Of a stretch of 64,000 nt of DNA, positions 8,190 through 17,009 are shown in pieces. Below the pieces are notes generated by a model. That model was not told the origin of the DNA. It did no database searches and saw only the letters and a program-made list of their open reading frames with translations. The stretch is taken from positions 1 to 64,000 of the forward strand of contig NZ_PVSS01000013.1 in assembly GCF_003025005.1 (NCBI RefSeq), given 5' to 3'. Both the position numbers and the translations under genes were made by a program. Origin of the DNA: Brumimicrobium mesophilum. GTDB taxonomy: Bacteria; Bacteroidota; Bacteroidia; Flavobacteriales_D; Crocinitomicaceae. Within the stretch, counting starts at the first letter, position 1, and every line of letters starts with the position of its first letter.

Positions 8190-10169
8190 TTAATCTTGGA
8201 ATAGGCTTCTAATAAAAAGGCGTAAATTTAGACTTACTGGAATGTCCTCACTTTTTATAGAATTAATAATATGATTTAAAGATTTACCTTTTCGTTTTAA
8301 AGATTTTATTAATGATTGGTAATGTTTAGGAATTTCACTTGTACCAAAAATTTCTTCTGTAATATCTGAAAGATTTGCACCAAAAGATTCTAAACCAATT
8401 TTTCTAATCGATAAGTTATCTTCAAATCGATCAAAAATATAAACATTTCTCGAAAAAAGCTCACGGATAATTATAGGAGAGTGAGTAGTAATAATACAGA
8501 AGGATTGAAACCTTGTAACTAAACTATAAATAGTATTCATTATTTGAGCAATTGCGTTTGGATGAAGATGAGTTTCAGGCTCATCAAAGAGAAGCAAAGA
8601 GTCATAACGTATATGAGCAATAATATTGGTAAACCCTTCTAATAACACGCGTTGGCCAGAGCTAAGTTCTTTCCTTATTAAGTTTAGTTTTTGAATATTT
8701 ACAACTGGTTTCTCAAAATCAATTTCAGTGAATATTTCATTTATATAATTAGAGGGTAGAAAATCCGAAAGTACTTTCTTCCAATCTTCAACTCTATCCA
8801 ATTCTTGAATTCGTTTACGAGACTTACCAAACTTTATCGAACGCCCATGATCATCGCTTAAATTACCTTGATCATCTCTTAGATTGAACGAAATATGTTC
8901 AATATGCTCGCTTGGCTTATATGGTTTATAATTATCAAAAGGACTGTAAGAAAGTGATATTATTTTAGAAAAAAGAGGAGTAGGGCCTTCAAAGTATGAA
9001 TTGTCATCCTTTATAAGATTATTTGCTAACTGAGAAACAAACTGTGTTTTACCTACGCCATTTTTCCCAATTATAGCAAATATTCTATTTGGAATTTCTG
9101 AAATATTTTCAAAATTTAATTTAATGGGTATACTGTTACCTGAATTAATAAAATTTGGAGTAAATAAATAAGTGAATTTATACATGTCAGCTCGCGATCT
9201 GCCGTTTATTTCATGTCTTACTTCTCTTAATGTCCTCTCAGCTATGTTGTTTCTTATTAAGGAGTTTTTGAAATAGTATTTTTTTTCAAAAGCATCTTCA
9301 ATTTCTGTGAAAAAAGCACAATCGCGCAAGGCGAAAAGAATTGATCTAAATTTTTGTTTAAATTTATCCTTTAGTTTATTATAATAATCTAAATCTTGGC
9401 CAAGACTACAATATGACTCATCTAATTCACTAAAGGATACAGGTAATATTGTATGAAAGTTTGGATAGTCTTTATTTGATTTAGAGTAGTTGTCTATGTT
9501 ATTTGTGATTATTTTTACTACACCAAAACGTTCAATATTTCCCTCGGAATCTTTGTATATTAAGTCAAATATTGATTGCAAGTTGTAATCATTCCAAGTG
9601 TATCTAGAGGAGTCTAAAATGAATATATCCTTCTTTTCGGTCATAAAATCCTTTATTGACCCTTCTACTGTTTTAGTGTAAAAGGTGATTTTATTTTGAA
9701 TTACCCCTGCTGGGTATTTAACCCCTGCTGGATATTTATTAGTAGGATTATAATTTAATAACTCAAAAATAGGCAAATCATCTTCGTTAAAGTCAGACAT
9801 TTCTATAGAGAGGTCTTGCTTGTTTAGGAACTCATTTAGTTCGTCAACCAAATCTAATCTTTCCTGTTCAGATGCTTGAAAATTGGGTTCTAATATATAT
9901 TCAATTAATTTAAATAGATAATCTTCTTTTAAAATATCAAACCTTGTAAGAAAAGTATATTCTAGGTCCCAATCATTATTATTGACTAAATGTTGCCTTG
10001 AATCTTCGTAAGCATTATTGAATCTTGGATCTTCTGATGGCAGAATTTTAGTATTAAAAACATAATCTAATAATTTAATAATGTTTTCTTGTTCCGCACC
10101 ATATAAAACAGAGGGTTTAGCTATTAATAGATTTATTAATTCAAGCTTCTTTACTTTATTTAACTTCAT
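8190..10169 (-). CDS. AAA/ABC-type ATPase with AbiJ-like N-terminus, PtuA-like
   Basis: 659 residues. The C-terminal part is an ABC/SMC-like ATPase: Walker A IGKNGVGKTQ (about residue 367), signature LSSGQRVLLEG, Walker B with DEPETHLHP, and THSP switch histidine, as in OLD, PtuA and related defence ATPases. The first ~110 residues contain DPRFNNAYEDSRQHLVNNNDW, close in pattern to the AbiJ N-terminal domain 3 found in abortive-infection proteins (from memory of the family). A middle region (about 120-340) is unrecognised and contains a duplicated KYPAGV hexapeptide. Forms a two-gene operon with the HNH nuclease; no reverse transcriptase or retron RNA is present. Confidence 0.88.
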   Translation of the reverse strand: MKLNKVKKLELINLLIAKPSVLYGAEQENIIKLLDYVFNTKILPSEDPRFNNAYEDSRQHLVNNNDWDLEYTFLTRFDILKEDYLFKLIEYILEPNFQASEQERLDLVDELNEFLNKQDLSIEMSDFNEDDLPIFELLNYNPTNKYPAGVKYPAGVIQNKITFYTKTVEGSIKDFMTEKKDIFILDSSRYTWNDYNLQSIFDLIYKDSEGNIERFGVVKIITNNIDNYSKSNKDYPNFHTILPVSFSELDESYCSLGQDLDYYNKLKDKFKQKFRSILFALRDCAFFTEIEDAFEKKYYFKNSLIRNNIAERTLREVRHEINGRSRADMYKFTYLFTPNFINSGNSIPIKLNFENISEIPNRIFAIIGKNGVGKTQFVSQLANNLIKDDNSYFEGPTPLFSKIISLSYSPFDNYKPYKPSEHIEHISFNLRDDQGNLSDDHGRSIKFGKSRKRIQELDRVEDWKKVLSDFLPSNYINEIFTEIDFEKPVVNIQKLNLIRKELSSGQRVLLEGFTNIIAHIRYDSLLLFDEPETHLHPNAIAQIMNTIYSLVTRFQSFCIITTHSPIIIRELFSRNVYIFDRFEDNLSIRKIGLESFGANLSDITEEIFGTSEIPKHYQSLIKSLKRKGKSLNHIINSIKSEDIPVSLNLRLFIRSLFQD

Positions 10170-10194
10170 TCAGATTTAATTTCTATAATTATTC

Positions 10195-10425
10195 CTCCTC
10201 ACCATTAATCGTCTCCATAATCTCTTTAAAGCTATTCAAGCCAGCTTCGATGTTTTCAATTGTTTACGCTAAATAATAGAGTGCTTCATTAAAGTCTTTT
10301 GATTTTTTGAATATCAGAATATTACGTCCCATGGTATTTATGCAACATACAGTTGCACTTTTTCAAAATTATTAAAACCTTTCATATTTGGAAATTCAGC
10401 ATCATATTTATTGCTTATATTCATT
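10195..10425 (-). pseudogene. Possible decayed small gene(s) upstream of the defence operon
   Basis: On the minus strand a 28-codon frame starts at 10425 and a second frame from an ATG near 10332 reads KKSKDFNEALYYLA, hits an in-frame TAA, then continues as TIENIEAGLNSFKEIMETING to a stop. The coding-like composition on both sides of the stop suggests a broken gene of about 50 codons. I cannot name it. It lies between the ATPase start and the rest of the intergenic stretch 10170-10757. Confidence 0.3.
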
Positions 10426-10526
10426 TATTGGTTTTAATTATCGCTAACGCTTGAATTTAGCCCTCTTTTATTGCCTTACATCAAATATATCATTAATTTC
10501 TGTTCTTTCAGTCCAAATCCCGCATT

Positions 10527-10612
10527 AGGGATAGCAGCGGCATCCTTTTTATTACCACAAGTTTTTACTTGCGGTAATAAAACGATACAGCGGAAAGCCC
10601 GACCCAGATTTT
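10527..10612. repeat. Hairpin-bearing intergenic repeat element
   Basis: TTACCACAAG and CTTGCGGTAA form a ten-base inverted repeat with one wobble pair around a six-base loop, flanked by GCGGCATCC on the left and GCGGAAAGCCCGACCC on the right. Similar words are, as I recall, common between genes in Flavobacteria. The remainder of the stretch up to 10730 is C-rich and shows no believable gene on either strand. Confidence 0.4.
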
Positions 10613-10731
10613 TTTTGGAGTTTACGGAAAAGAAGATCTGGGGAATGCCCAAATCCCCCAATTCCAACCCCCACCACTCCCCCATTTCCCAAATCCATCC
10701 CAACAATCTACTCCCAAATTAAAATTAACCC

Positions 10732-10739
10732 TATTTTTG
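10732..10739 (+). promoter_or_regulatory. Candidate -7 box for the dCMP deaminase operon
   Basis: TATTTTTG matches TAnnTTTG, 18 bases before the ATG at 10758, the same spacing as for ispG, gltX and rnr in this window. Confidence 0.5.
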
Positions 10740-10757
10740 TCGGTATAATTAAGAAAC

Positions 10758-11192
10758 ATGACCAAAGCAAAGCAACTTCGATATGACAAAGCCTATTTAC
10801 GAATGGCTAAAGAATGGGCACAGCTCTCGCATTGCAACCGTAAACAAGTAGGTGCTTTAATTGTTAGAGATGATATGATTATCTCTGATGGGTACAATGG
10901 TACTCCGTCTGGCTTTGACAATTGCTGTGAGGATGAAAATGAGAAAACGCATTGGTATGTTTTGCATGCTGAAGCGAACGCCATTTTAAAAGTTGCGAAA
11001 TCGACCAATAATGCGAAAGGGGCAACGTTATATTTAACGATGTCGCCATGCAAGGATTGCAGTAAACTCGTTTTACAAGCAGGAATAATACGTGTCGTTT
11101 ACATTGATCATTACAAAGATGATTCTGGTGTACATTTTTTAAGAACAGCTGGAATTAACATTGAACAAATAACAAATATCGAGAATGAATAG
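10758..11192 (+). CDS. dCMP/cytidine deaminase family protein
   Basis: 144 residues. The zinc-dependent deaminase signature is complete: His70-Ala-Glu72 (zinc ligand and proton shuttle) and Pro97-Cys98-x-x-Cys101 (zinc ligands). GYNGTPSGFDNCCE near residue 46 is typical of deoxycytidylate deaminases, which convert dCMP to dUMP for thymidylate synthesis; ComEB of Bacillus is in the same family. The stop overlaps the next gene's start by eight bases, so the two are cotranscribed, with a good promoter box just upstream. Confidence 0.93.
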   Translation: MTKAKQLRYDKAYLRMAKEWAQLSHCNRKQVGALIVRDDMIISDGYNGTPSGFDNCCEDENEKTHWYVLHAEANAILKVAKSTNNAKGATLYLTMSPCKDCSKLVLQAGIIRVVYIDHYKDDSGVHFLRTAGINIEQITNIENE

Positions 11193-12774
11193 CTCAAACA
11201 AAGCATTATATCCATTAATTGGAAGTTTATTGATTGTAGTAGGAATATTTTTAGGAATGTTCTTAACGAAAGGAAAAACTTCTTATTCGACTTCTTCTGC
11301 TGAAGGAAAATATGAACAAAAACTAGCGGATATTATTCAAGTTTTGGACAGAGAATATGTGGATTCCATTGACAAAAAAATACTGTTCGAAAAAACGATT
11401 ACTGATTTATTACACGGATTAGATCCACATTCAAATTACATCGCAGCCGAAGACTTAGCTGCAATGAGTGAAAGTATTCAAGGGAAATTTGGTGGTGTTG
11501 GAATTCGATTTACAATTTATGACGATACGTTGAGCGTGGTGAATGTGATTGACCAATCGCCTGCTTTTAAAGTTGGAATTCGAAAATTTGATCAGATTAT
11601 CAACGTAGATGGCGAAGATATTGCCAATGTTGGTTTGTCGAATGAACATGTGAGAGAATTATTGAAAGGTCAAGAAGGAACTCCAGTGAATGTGACGATT
11701 TTAAGAAATGGCGAAGAATTAAAGAAGAAAGTTATTCGTGGAGCTGTTCCAATTGAATCGATTAACGCTTATTATATGTTAACAGATGAAATAGGATATA
11801 TTCGTTTGGGGCAATTCAGCATGTTATCTGCCAATGAATTTTATGCTGCGGCCTACAGTTTGCAAAGCAAAGGAATGAAAAAACTGGTTTTCGACTTGCG
11901 CTATAATGGTGGTGGAGTTTTAGGAAGTGCAGTTTCAATTTTGGATGCCATTCTTGAAAAAGGAACGCCTATCGTTTCAACAAAAGGAAAAAACAATCCT
12001 GAAAGAGTGCTGTATTCTGAAAGTAAACCGTTTTTAGGAGCAGTTGATATGGCTGTTTTAATCAACAGCAGTTCGGCTTCTGCGAGTGAAATCGTGGCGG
12101 GTGCGATTCAAGACAATGACAGAGGAATTGTGATTGGTCGTCGTTCATTCGGAAAAGGATTGGTGCAACAGGATATTCAATTGAAAGACGGAAGTAATCT
12201 ACGATTGACCGTTTCACGCTACTACACTCCAACTGGAAGAAGTATTCAAAAGCCGTACATGGAGAATTACGAAGACTACATGATGGATGAATACAACCGT
12301 TATGAAAATGGGGAATTGTATGAATTGGACAGTAGTTTATTCGCTGATTCATTGAAATACACCACTCCAAAAGGAAAAACTGTTTATGGTGGTGGTGGAA
12401 TTATGCCAGATATTTTTGTTGCCTTAGACACCACAGGAAGTTCTACTTATTACAGAAGATTACAATATGCGAATGTTTTTAATGAGTTTTCATATCAATT
12501 TGCTCGTTTTCATGACATGAATAAATATGGAAATGTTCAAGCCTTTGACCGTGAATTTACTGTTTCTGAGAAGGTTTTGAATGACTTTAAAAAGTACGCT
12601 GCTGAGAAGCATGATATTACTTTTAATGAGAAGGAGTTTAATCAATCTTCTGAACGTATAAAGACAAGTATAAAGGCTGAAATTGCACGTCAGAAATGGC
12701 TGGAATTGGGAGCGTATTATATTTTCAACAAGACGGATAAGGAAATCAATAAAGCTATTGAGGTATTGCAGTAG
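11185..12774 (+). CDS. C-terminal processing serine peptidase, S41 family
   Basis: 529 residues. An N-terminal membrane anchor or signal (about 8-28) is followed by a helical region, a PDZ domain (about 90-180, with GGVGIRF), and the S41 protease core with NSSSASASEIVAGA holding the catalytic serine (about 297-299) and Lys324 in RRSFGKG. These tail-specific proteases act in the periplasm on proteins with exposed C-termini. A C-terminal extension of about 120 residues is usual in Bacteroidota members. The pairing with a dCMP deaminase gene is seen widely in Bacteroidota, to my knowledge. A REP-like palindrome begins at its stop codon. Confidence 0.93.
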   Translation: MNSSNKALYPLIGSLLIVVGIFLGMFLTKGKTSYSTSSAEGKYEQKLADIIQVLDREYVDSIDKKILFEKTITDLLHGLDPHSNYIAAEDLAAMSESIQGKFGGVGIRFTIYDDTLSVVNVIDQSPAFKVGIRKFDQIINVDGEDIANVGLSNEHVRELLKGQEGTPVNVTILRNGEELKKKVIRGAVPIESINAYYMLTDEIGYIRLGQFSMLSANEFYAAAYSLQSKGMKKLVFDLRYNGGGVLGSAVSILDAILEKGTPIVSTKGKNNPERVLYSESKPFLGAVDMAVLINSSSASASEIVAGAIQDNDRGIVIGRRSFGKGLVQQDIQLKDGSNLRLTVSRYYTPTGRSIQKPYMENYEDYMMDEYNRYENGELYELDSSLFADSLKYTTPKGKTVYGGGGIMPDIFVALDTTGSSTYYRRLQYANVFNEFSYQFARFHDMNKYGNVQAFDREFTVSEKVLNDFKKYAAEKHDITFNEKEFNQSSERIKTSIKAEIARQKWLELGAYYIFNKTDKEINKAIEVLQ

Positions 12775-12798
12775 GGACGGATTGCAATTCGTCTATAC
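12771..12798. repeat. Degenerate REP-like palindrome at the protease stop codon
   Basis: GTAGGGACGGATTGCAATTCGTC overlaps the TAG stop and resembles the better-preserved palindrome at 39420-39447. Another inverted pair, ACGTTG...CAACGT, follows at about 12816. The rest of 12799-13085 holds no gene. Confidence 0.45.
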
Positions 12799-13035
12799 AT
12801 GCATCTTTTCTCACGTTGACTGAGCCTGTCGAAGGCAACGTCCGTTATAGAAAATTTAAGGTGTCCTAAATTAGATAATCAAAACCCCATTTATTCATAC
12901 CCCCAATTCTTAATAGACCTTAGCGTTTATCGGTGAACTATGGTTCATTTTTAATCTGAAAAATATTCTTTTGGTTGAACCTCCAATAAAAACGGTAGTT
13001 TCAAAAAACCTTGTCGAAAAAAAAGCAAAATCCAC

Positions 13036-13048
13036 CCATATATATATT
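13036..13048. promoter_or_regulatory. CC(AT)n element upstream of the zinc-ribbon/HTH gene
   Basis: CCATATATATATT lies 38 bases before the ATG at 13086. The same word with one more AT is found at 13544-13558 upstream of the porin gene. Possibly an operator for the HTH protein encoded between the two sites; AT-rich DNA could give this by chance. Confidence 0.35.
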
Positions 13049-13085
13049 GCTAATTTGATATATTTATGCTAAATTACTATATATC

Positions 13086-13496
13086 ATGAAATATTGTCCT
13101 CAATGTCAGTCCAAAAACGTAGTTAAAAGTGGTGTTATTAATGAAAAACAGCGTTATAAATGCAAGGATTGTGGATACCATTTCACGGTAAATAAAACGG
13201 GGAAACAGATCGACATGTACTATGTCACAAAAGCGCTACAACTCTACCTTGAAGGGCTAACCTATAGAGAAATCGAGAGGATTATTGGCGTTTCTCATGT
13301 AAGTGTAATGAATTGGGTAAAAAAATACAACATTAACAAAGTCAAAGACTTAAATTACCATCCGACCTATAAAATTCTAAGCCAAAGTGAATTACCTAAA
13401 TACTTCACTGATCCAAACAACACAAAAGGAGCTGGTGTTATCGTTACAGAGTTAGGTGATAAATACATGGTTATTAAATGGGAGAGATTTAAATAA
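13086..13496 (+). CDS. IS1-type InsA-like zinc-ribbon/HTH DNA-binding protein
   Basis: 136 residues. A four-cysteine zinc ribbon (Cys4, Cys7, Cys26, Cys29) with Phe-Thr-Val after it resembles the N-terminus of the IS1 InsA/IS1595 transposase family, followed by a helix-turn-helix (about 45-80, LYLEGLTYREIERIIGVSHV). Instead of a DDE catalytic domain there is a short C-terminal tail (about 95-136). No InsB-like gene or terminal inverted repeats flank it. It therefore looks like a domesticated transposase-derived regulator, placed just upstream of the porin/symporter/acyl-CoA synthetase genes and a candidate controller of them. Confidence 0.75.
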   Translation: MKYCPQCQSKNVVKSGVINEKQRYKCKDCGYHFTVNKTGKQIDMYYVTKALQLYLEGLTYREIERIIGVSHVSVMNWVKKYNINKVKDLNYHPTYKILSQSELPKYFTDPNNTKGAGVIVTELGDKYMVIKWERFK

Positions 13497-13543
13497 TCCA
13501 CTGATATTAAACAGTTCAGGAAATAATTTATATATACTATTTA

Positions 13544-13558
13544 CCATATATATATATT
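13544..13558. promoter_or_regulatory. CC(AT)n element upstream of the porin gene
   Basis: CCATATATATATATT, the same word as at 13036-13048 plus one AT, 78 bases before the porin ATG at 13637. Proposed second site for the neighbouring HTH protein. Confidence 0.35.
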
Positions 13559-13636
13559 AACATTTATTTTCTTTCAAATTATTTTCAAGTTCGTAGGGTT
13601 GATATGAGAAAATATCGACACTACAAACACTCGAAA

Positions 13637-14854
13637 ATGAAAAAACTTACATTCTTATCTATTTTATCCATCTTGTTAGTTTTTAACGTACAAGGACAAG
13701 GAAATCCAAACTACGACGGAGGATTTAAAATTAAATTCGATGATGAAGGTCAGAAATACATTCGCTTTTTAGCATGGACCCAGTTTCAGGCGGTCATGGA
13801 TGATGCTCCAGCACCAACAGAAAGTCTGATCAACATGAAATTACGTAGAGCAAGGTTTTTGGCCTATGGTCAGTTACTTGATAACTTTCTTGTTGTAACC
13901 CATTTTGGTTTAAACAGTTTAGACGCAAATAACATGTCTCCAACTGGGCAATCAGCAGGAGCACAACTTTTTATGCATGACGCTTGGGTGCAGTACAGTG
14001 TGCATAAAAACCATGTTATTGGTGGTGGTTTACATTATTGGAACGGGTTGTCGCGATTAAACGCTCAAAGTACATTGAACATGATGACTTTGGACAATTA
14101 CCGTCCAGGTTGGTCAACTTTAGGATTATCAGATCAATTTGCTCGACACCTTGGTTTCTTTATGAAAGGAAGTTTTGGTAAATTTCAATATCAAGTATCG
14201 ATAAATGAAGCCATCACAAATACTTTAGATGAAAGAGACATTTTAAGTAATGAAACGATTTATCAAGGAAGAAAACTACTCGGTTCTAGAGATGCCGGAA
14301 AAACTTACGGGGGATATTTTGTATACAATCTTTTGGACACAGAATCCAACTTTTTACCCTATAAAACAGGAACCTATAACGGGGGCAAAAAATTATTGAA
14401 TATTGGAGCTGGTTTTTTCTTACATCCAAACGGTGTTGTTCGCTTAGATAACAATTTAAATATCCAATCAGAAGATGTACAACATTTTGCAATTGATGTT
14501 TTCTATGATCATCCCCTTGGAGAAAATGGAGCTGCACTTACTGCATATGCCTTAGCACAACATAACGATTATGGAACAGACTTTAATTTTGGTCCTTACT
14601 CAACAGGGATGATGTATTATGGTCATGTTGGCTATTTAATTCCTGGTGATATAAAAGGAGCAAAATTTCAACCTTATATTTCATACGGAAATCATGATTT
14701 AGACTTTAATTCTTTAAGCAAAACAAACATTGGTGGAGGATTCAACCTATTCTTTAATGGACACAATGCAAAAATCACGGTTGGCTATCAAAACGAAACA
14801 TTCATGAACTCAACTGATCACCAACTTACTCTACAAACCATGCTTTATTTATAA
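13637..14854 (+). CDS. Outer-membrane porin-like beta-barrel protein
   Basis: 405 residues from the ATG at 13637; an upstream in-frame ATG at 13604 would put eleven charged residues before the signal peptide, so I reject it. Signal peptide residues 1-20 with probable cleavage near Gln-Gly. The mature protein has alternating polar/hydrophobic strands rich in Tyr, Phe, Asn and Gly, and ends in Met-Leu-Tyr-Leu, as expected of a barrel. It is likely to let small acids or other solutes cross the outer membrane. It directly precedes the symporter genes (20-base gap), which suggests one uptake route. No specific porin family is claimed. Confidence 0.75.
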   Translation: MKKLTFLSILSILLVFNVQGQGNPNYDGGFKIKFDDEGQKYIRFLAWTQFQAVMDDAPAPTESLINMKLRRARFLAYGQLLDNFLVVTHFGLNSLDANNMSPTGQSAGAQLFMHDAWVQYSVHKNHVIGGGLHYWNGLSRLNAQSTLNMMTLDNYRPGWSTLGLSDQFARHLGFFMKGSFGKFQYQVSINEAITNTLDERDILSNETIYQGRKLLGSRDAGKTYGGYFVYNLLDTESNFLPYKTGTYNGGKKLLNIGAGFFLHPNGVVRLDNNLNIQSEDVQHFAIDVFYDHPLGENGAALTAYALAQHNDYGTDFNFGPYSTGMMYYGHVGYLIPGDIKGAKFQPYISYGNHDLDFNSLSKTNIGGGFNLFFNGHNAKITVGYQNETFMNSTDHQLTLQTMLYL

Positions 14855-14874
14855 ACTAATAATAACAAGAACTT

Positions 14875-15138
14875 ATGAAAAACAAAGATGAAAATGCAAA
14901 AGCTTACTGGCGCGAAAACGTACGCTACTTAGTCATACTGTTGTCTATTTGGTTTTTAGTCTCTTATGGCGCTGGAATCATGTTTAAGGATGCTTTAAAC
15001 ACAATAAAAATTGGAGGTTTTAAACTCGGATTCTGGTTTGCGCAACAAGGCTCTATTTTGGTATTCGTCGTACTCATTTTCGTGTACGTTCGCCTGATGA
15101 ATAAGCTAGATAAGAAATATGGTTATGACGAAGATTAA
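14875..15138 (+). CDS. DUF4212 small subunit of a sodium/solute symporter
   Basis: 87 residues with two membrane helices (about 18-38 and 55-77), a charged N-terminus containing AYWRENVRYL, and a charged C-terminus. This is the DUF4212 family, whose genes sit directly before a sodium:solute symporter gene in many bacteria. The 12-base gap to the symporter supports cotranslation and a two-subunit transporter. Confidence 0.9.
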   Translation: MKNKDENAKAYWRENVRYLVILLSIWFLVSYGAGIMFKDALNTIKIGGFKLGFWFAQQGSILVFVVLIFVYVRLMNKLDKKYGYDED

Positions 15139-15150
15139 AAAATAGAAATT

Positions 15151-16932
15151 ATGGACGGACAATTATTAACATATTTATTTGTAGGGATTTCTTTTGCCCT
15201 ATATATTGGAATCGCAATCTGGTCTCGCGCCGGATCAACAAAAGAATTTTACGTTGCCGGAGGTGGAGTTGGACCCATTGCCAATGGAATGGCAACCGCA
15301 GCTGACTGGATGTCGGCAGCTTCATTTATCTCCATGGCTGGAATCATTTCCTTTATGGGATATGATGGTTCAGTTTTCCTTATGGGATGGACAGGTGGAT
15401 ACGTTTTATTAGCGTTATTACTCGCGCCTTACCTAAGAAAATTTGGAAAATTCACAGTTCCAGATTTTATTGGTGACAGATATTATAGCAACACCGCTAG
15501 ATCAGTTGCAGTTTTTTGTGCATTAATCATCTCATTTACTTATGTGGCAGGACAAATGCGTGGAGTTGGAGTTGTATTTTCTCGTTTTTTAGAGGTCGAA
15601 ATTGACACTGGAGTATACATTGGAATGATTATCGTTTTGTTTTATGCTGTATTGGGAGGAATGAAAGGAATAACCTATACGCAAGTTGCACAGTATTGTG
15701 TTTTGATCTTCGCATTTATGGTTCCTGCAATATTTATTTCAATTCAAATGACAGGAAATCCTATTCCAATGTTTGGTATGGGAGACACAATGGCCTCCAA
15801 TCCAGAGGTAAATTTACTTGATCGATTAGATGGTTTAAATGCCGAGTTAGGTTTCGACAAATACACAGAAGGTTCTAAAAGCATGATTGATGTGATTGCA
15901 ATTACATTAGCATTAATGGTTGGAACAGCTGGACTTCCTCACGTTATTGTTCGCTTTTTCACAGTAAAACGTGTTAAAGACGCACGTAAATCTGCAGGTT
16001 ATGCATTATTATTTATCGCAATTCTTTATGTTACAGCACCAGCCGTAGCAGTTTTCTCTCGTGTAAACCTAATTGAGACCGTAAGTGAAACAGATTACAA
16101 AGAAATGCCTGCTTGGTTTACCAATTGGGAAGACCTAGGATTAATAGGTTGGACAGATAAAAATGCAGATGGTAAAATTCAATATTTAGGTGATGGCCCA
16201 GCCATGGAAGGCGATGGAAACAAACCTGCATTTGATGGCGTTTCAAAAGGAGTGAATGGTGAACGTGTAATCGTTAACCCATCCAACTCTGTAAATGAAT
16301 TATATGTCGATCAAGACATTATGGTAATGGCCAATCCAGAAATTGCAGACTTACCGAATTGGGTAATTGCACTTGTAGCCGCAGGATGTTTGGCAGCAGC
16401 ACTTTCAACAGCTGCAGGATTACTTTTGGTTATCTCTTCTTCGGTTTCTCATGATTTAATTAAGAAAATGATTAAGCCAGACATCTCTGAAAAAGGAGAG
16501 TTAATTGCAGCAAGACTTGCTGCGGTTGGTGCAGTTGTTATTGCGGGATATTTCGGAATTAATCCTCCCGGCTTCGTAGCTGCGGTTGTGGCTTTGGCTT
16601 TTGGTTTAGCAGCAGCGTCATTTTTCCCAGCAATTGTTCTTGGAATATTCCATAAACGAATGAACAAAGAAGGGGCAATCGCGGGAATGGTTGTAGGTAT
16701 GGGATTAATGCTATTCTACATGTTAAAATTCAAATTTCATTTATTTGGAGGTGGAACGAGTGAAGATTGGTGGTTTGGTGTTTCTCCAGAAGGTTTTGGA
16801 GCGGTAGCCATGTTCTTTAATTTCCTAGTTTCATTAGTGATCAGTAGGTTTACTCCTGCTCCACCACTTGAGGTTCAAGAAATTGTAGAAAATATCAGGA
16901 TTCCTAGTGGTGCTGGTGAGGCAACACACTAA
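15151..16932 (+). CDS. Sodium:solute symporter (acetate/short-chain acid type)
   Basis: 593 residues with about 13 membrane helices. SSS-family features include GGVGPIANGMATAADWMSAA near the start and the GTAGLPHVIVRFFTV block, both typical of the ActP-like/VC2705 branch that moves acetate and similar carboxylates with sodium. An extra soluble loop lies at about residues 320-400. Follows the DUF4212 gene and is closed by a strong terminator. Substrate is inferred from family and from the acyl-CoA synthetase downstream. Confidence 0.92.
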   Translation: MDGQLLTYLFVGISFALYIGIAIWSRAGSTKEFYVAGGGVGPIANGMATAADWMSAASFISMAGIISFMGYDGSVFLMGWTGGYVLLALLLAPYLRKFGKFTVPDFIGDRYYSNTARSVAVFCALIISFTYVAGQMRGVGVVFSRFLEVEIDTGVYIGMIIVLFYAVLGGMKGITYTQVAQYCVLIFAFMVPAIFISIQMTGNPIPMFGMGDTMASNPEVNLLDRLDGLNAELGFDKYTEGSKSMIDVIAITLALMVGTAGLPHVIVRFFTVKRVKDARKSAGYALLFIAILYVTAPAVAVFSRVNLIETVSETDYKEMPAWFTNWEDLGLIGWTDKNADGKIQYLGDGPAMEGDGNKPAFDGVSKGVNGERVIVNPSNSVNELYVDQDIMVMANPEIADLPNWVIALVAAGCLAAALSTAAGLLLVISSSVSHDLIKKMIKPDISEKGELIAARLAAVGAVVIAGYFGINPPGFVAAVVALAFGLAAASFFPAIVLGIFHKRMNKEGAIAGMVVGMGLMLFYMLKFKFHLFGGGTSEDWWFGVSPEGFGAVAMFFNFLVSLVISRFTPAPPLEVQEIVENIRIPSGAGEATH

Positions 16933-16937
16933 ATAAT

Positions 16938-16983
16938 AAGCGTTGTTTTATTCATAATTACGAATAAAACAACGCTTTTTTTC
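16938..16983 (+). terminator. Rho-independent terminator after the symporter
   Basis: AAGCGTTGTTTTATTC pairs perfectly with GAATAAAACAACGCTT around an eight-base loop, followed by a T run. It ends the porin/DUF4212/symporter unit. Confidence 0.92.
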
Positions 16984-17009
16984 TTACTTTAGAAAAAGTC
17001 TTTTTTAAG

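Noticed and set aside
7354-10169. Retron with PtuAB effectors
   Set aside because: No reverse transcriptase gene and no msr/msd-like RNA structure lie next to the pair.
10471-10722. Genes on both strands in the C-rich stretch
   Set aside because: Frames follow the repeat element and C/G bias; proline- or glycine-rich products with no signal of selection.
13086-13496. Active IS1 insertion sequence
   Set aside because: No DDE/InsB partner, no terminal inverted repeats and no target duplication are visible; only the DNA-binding part remains.
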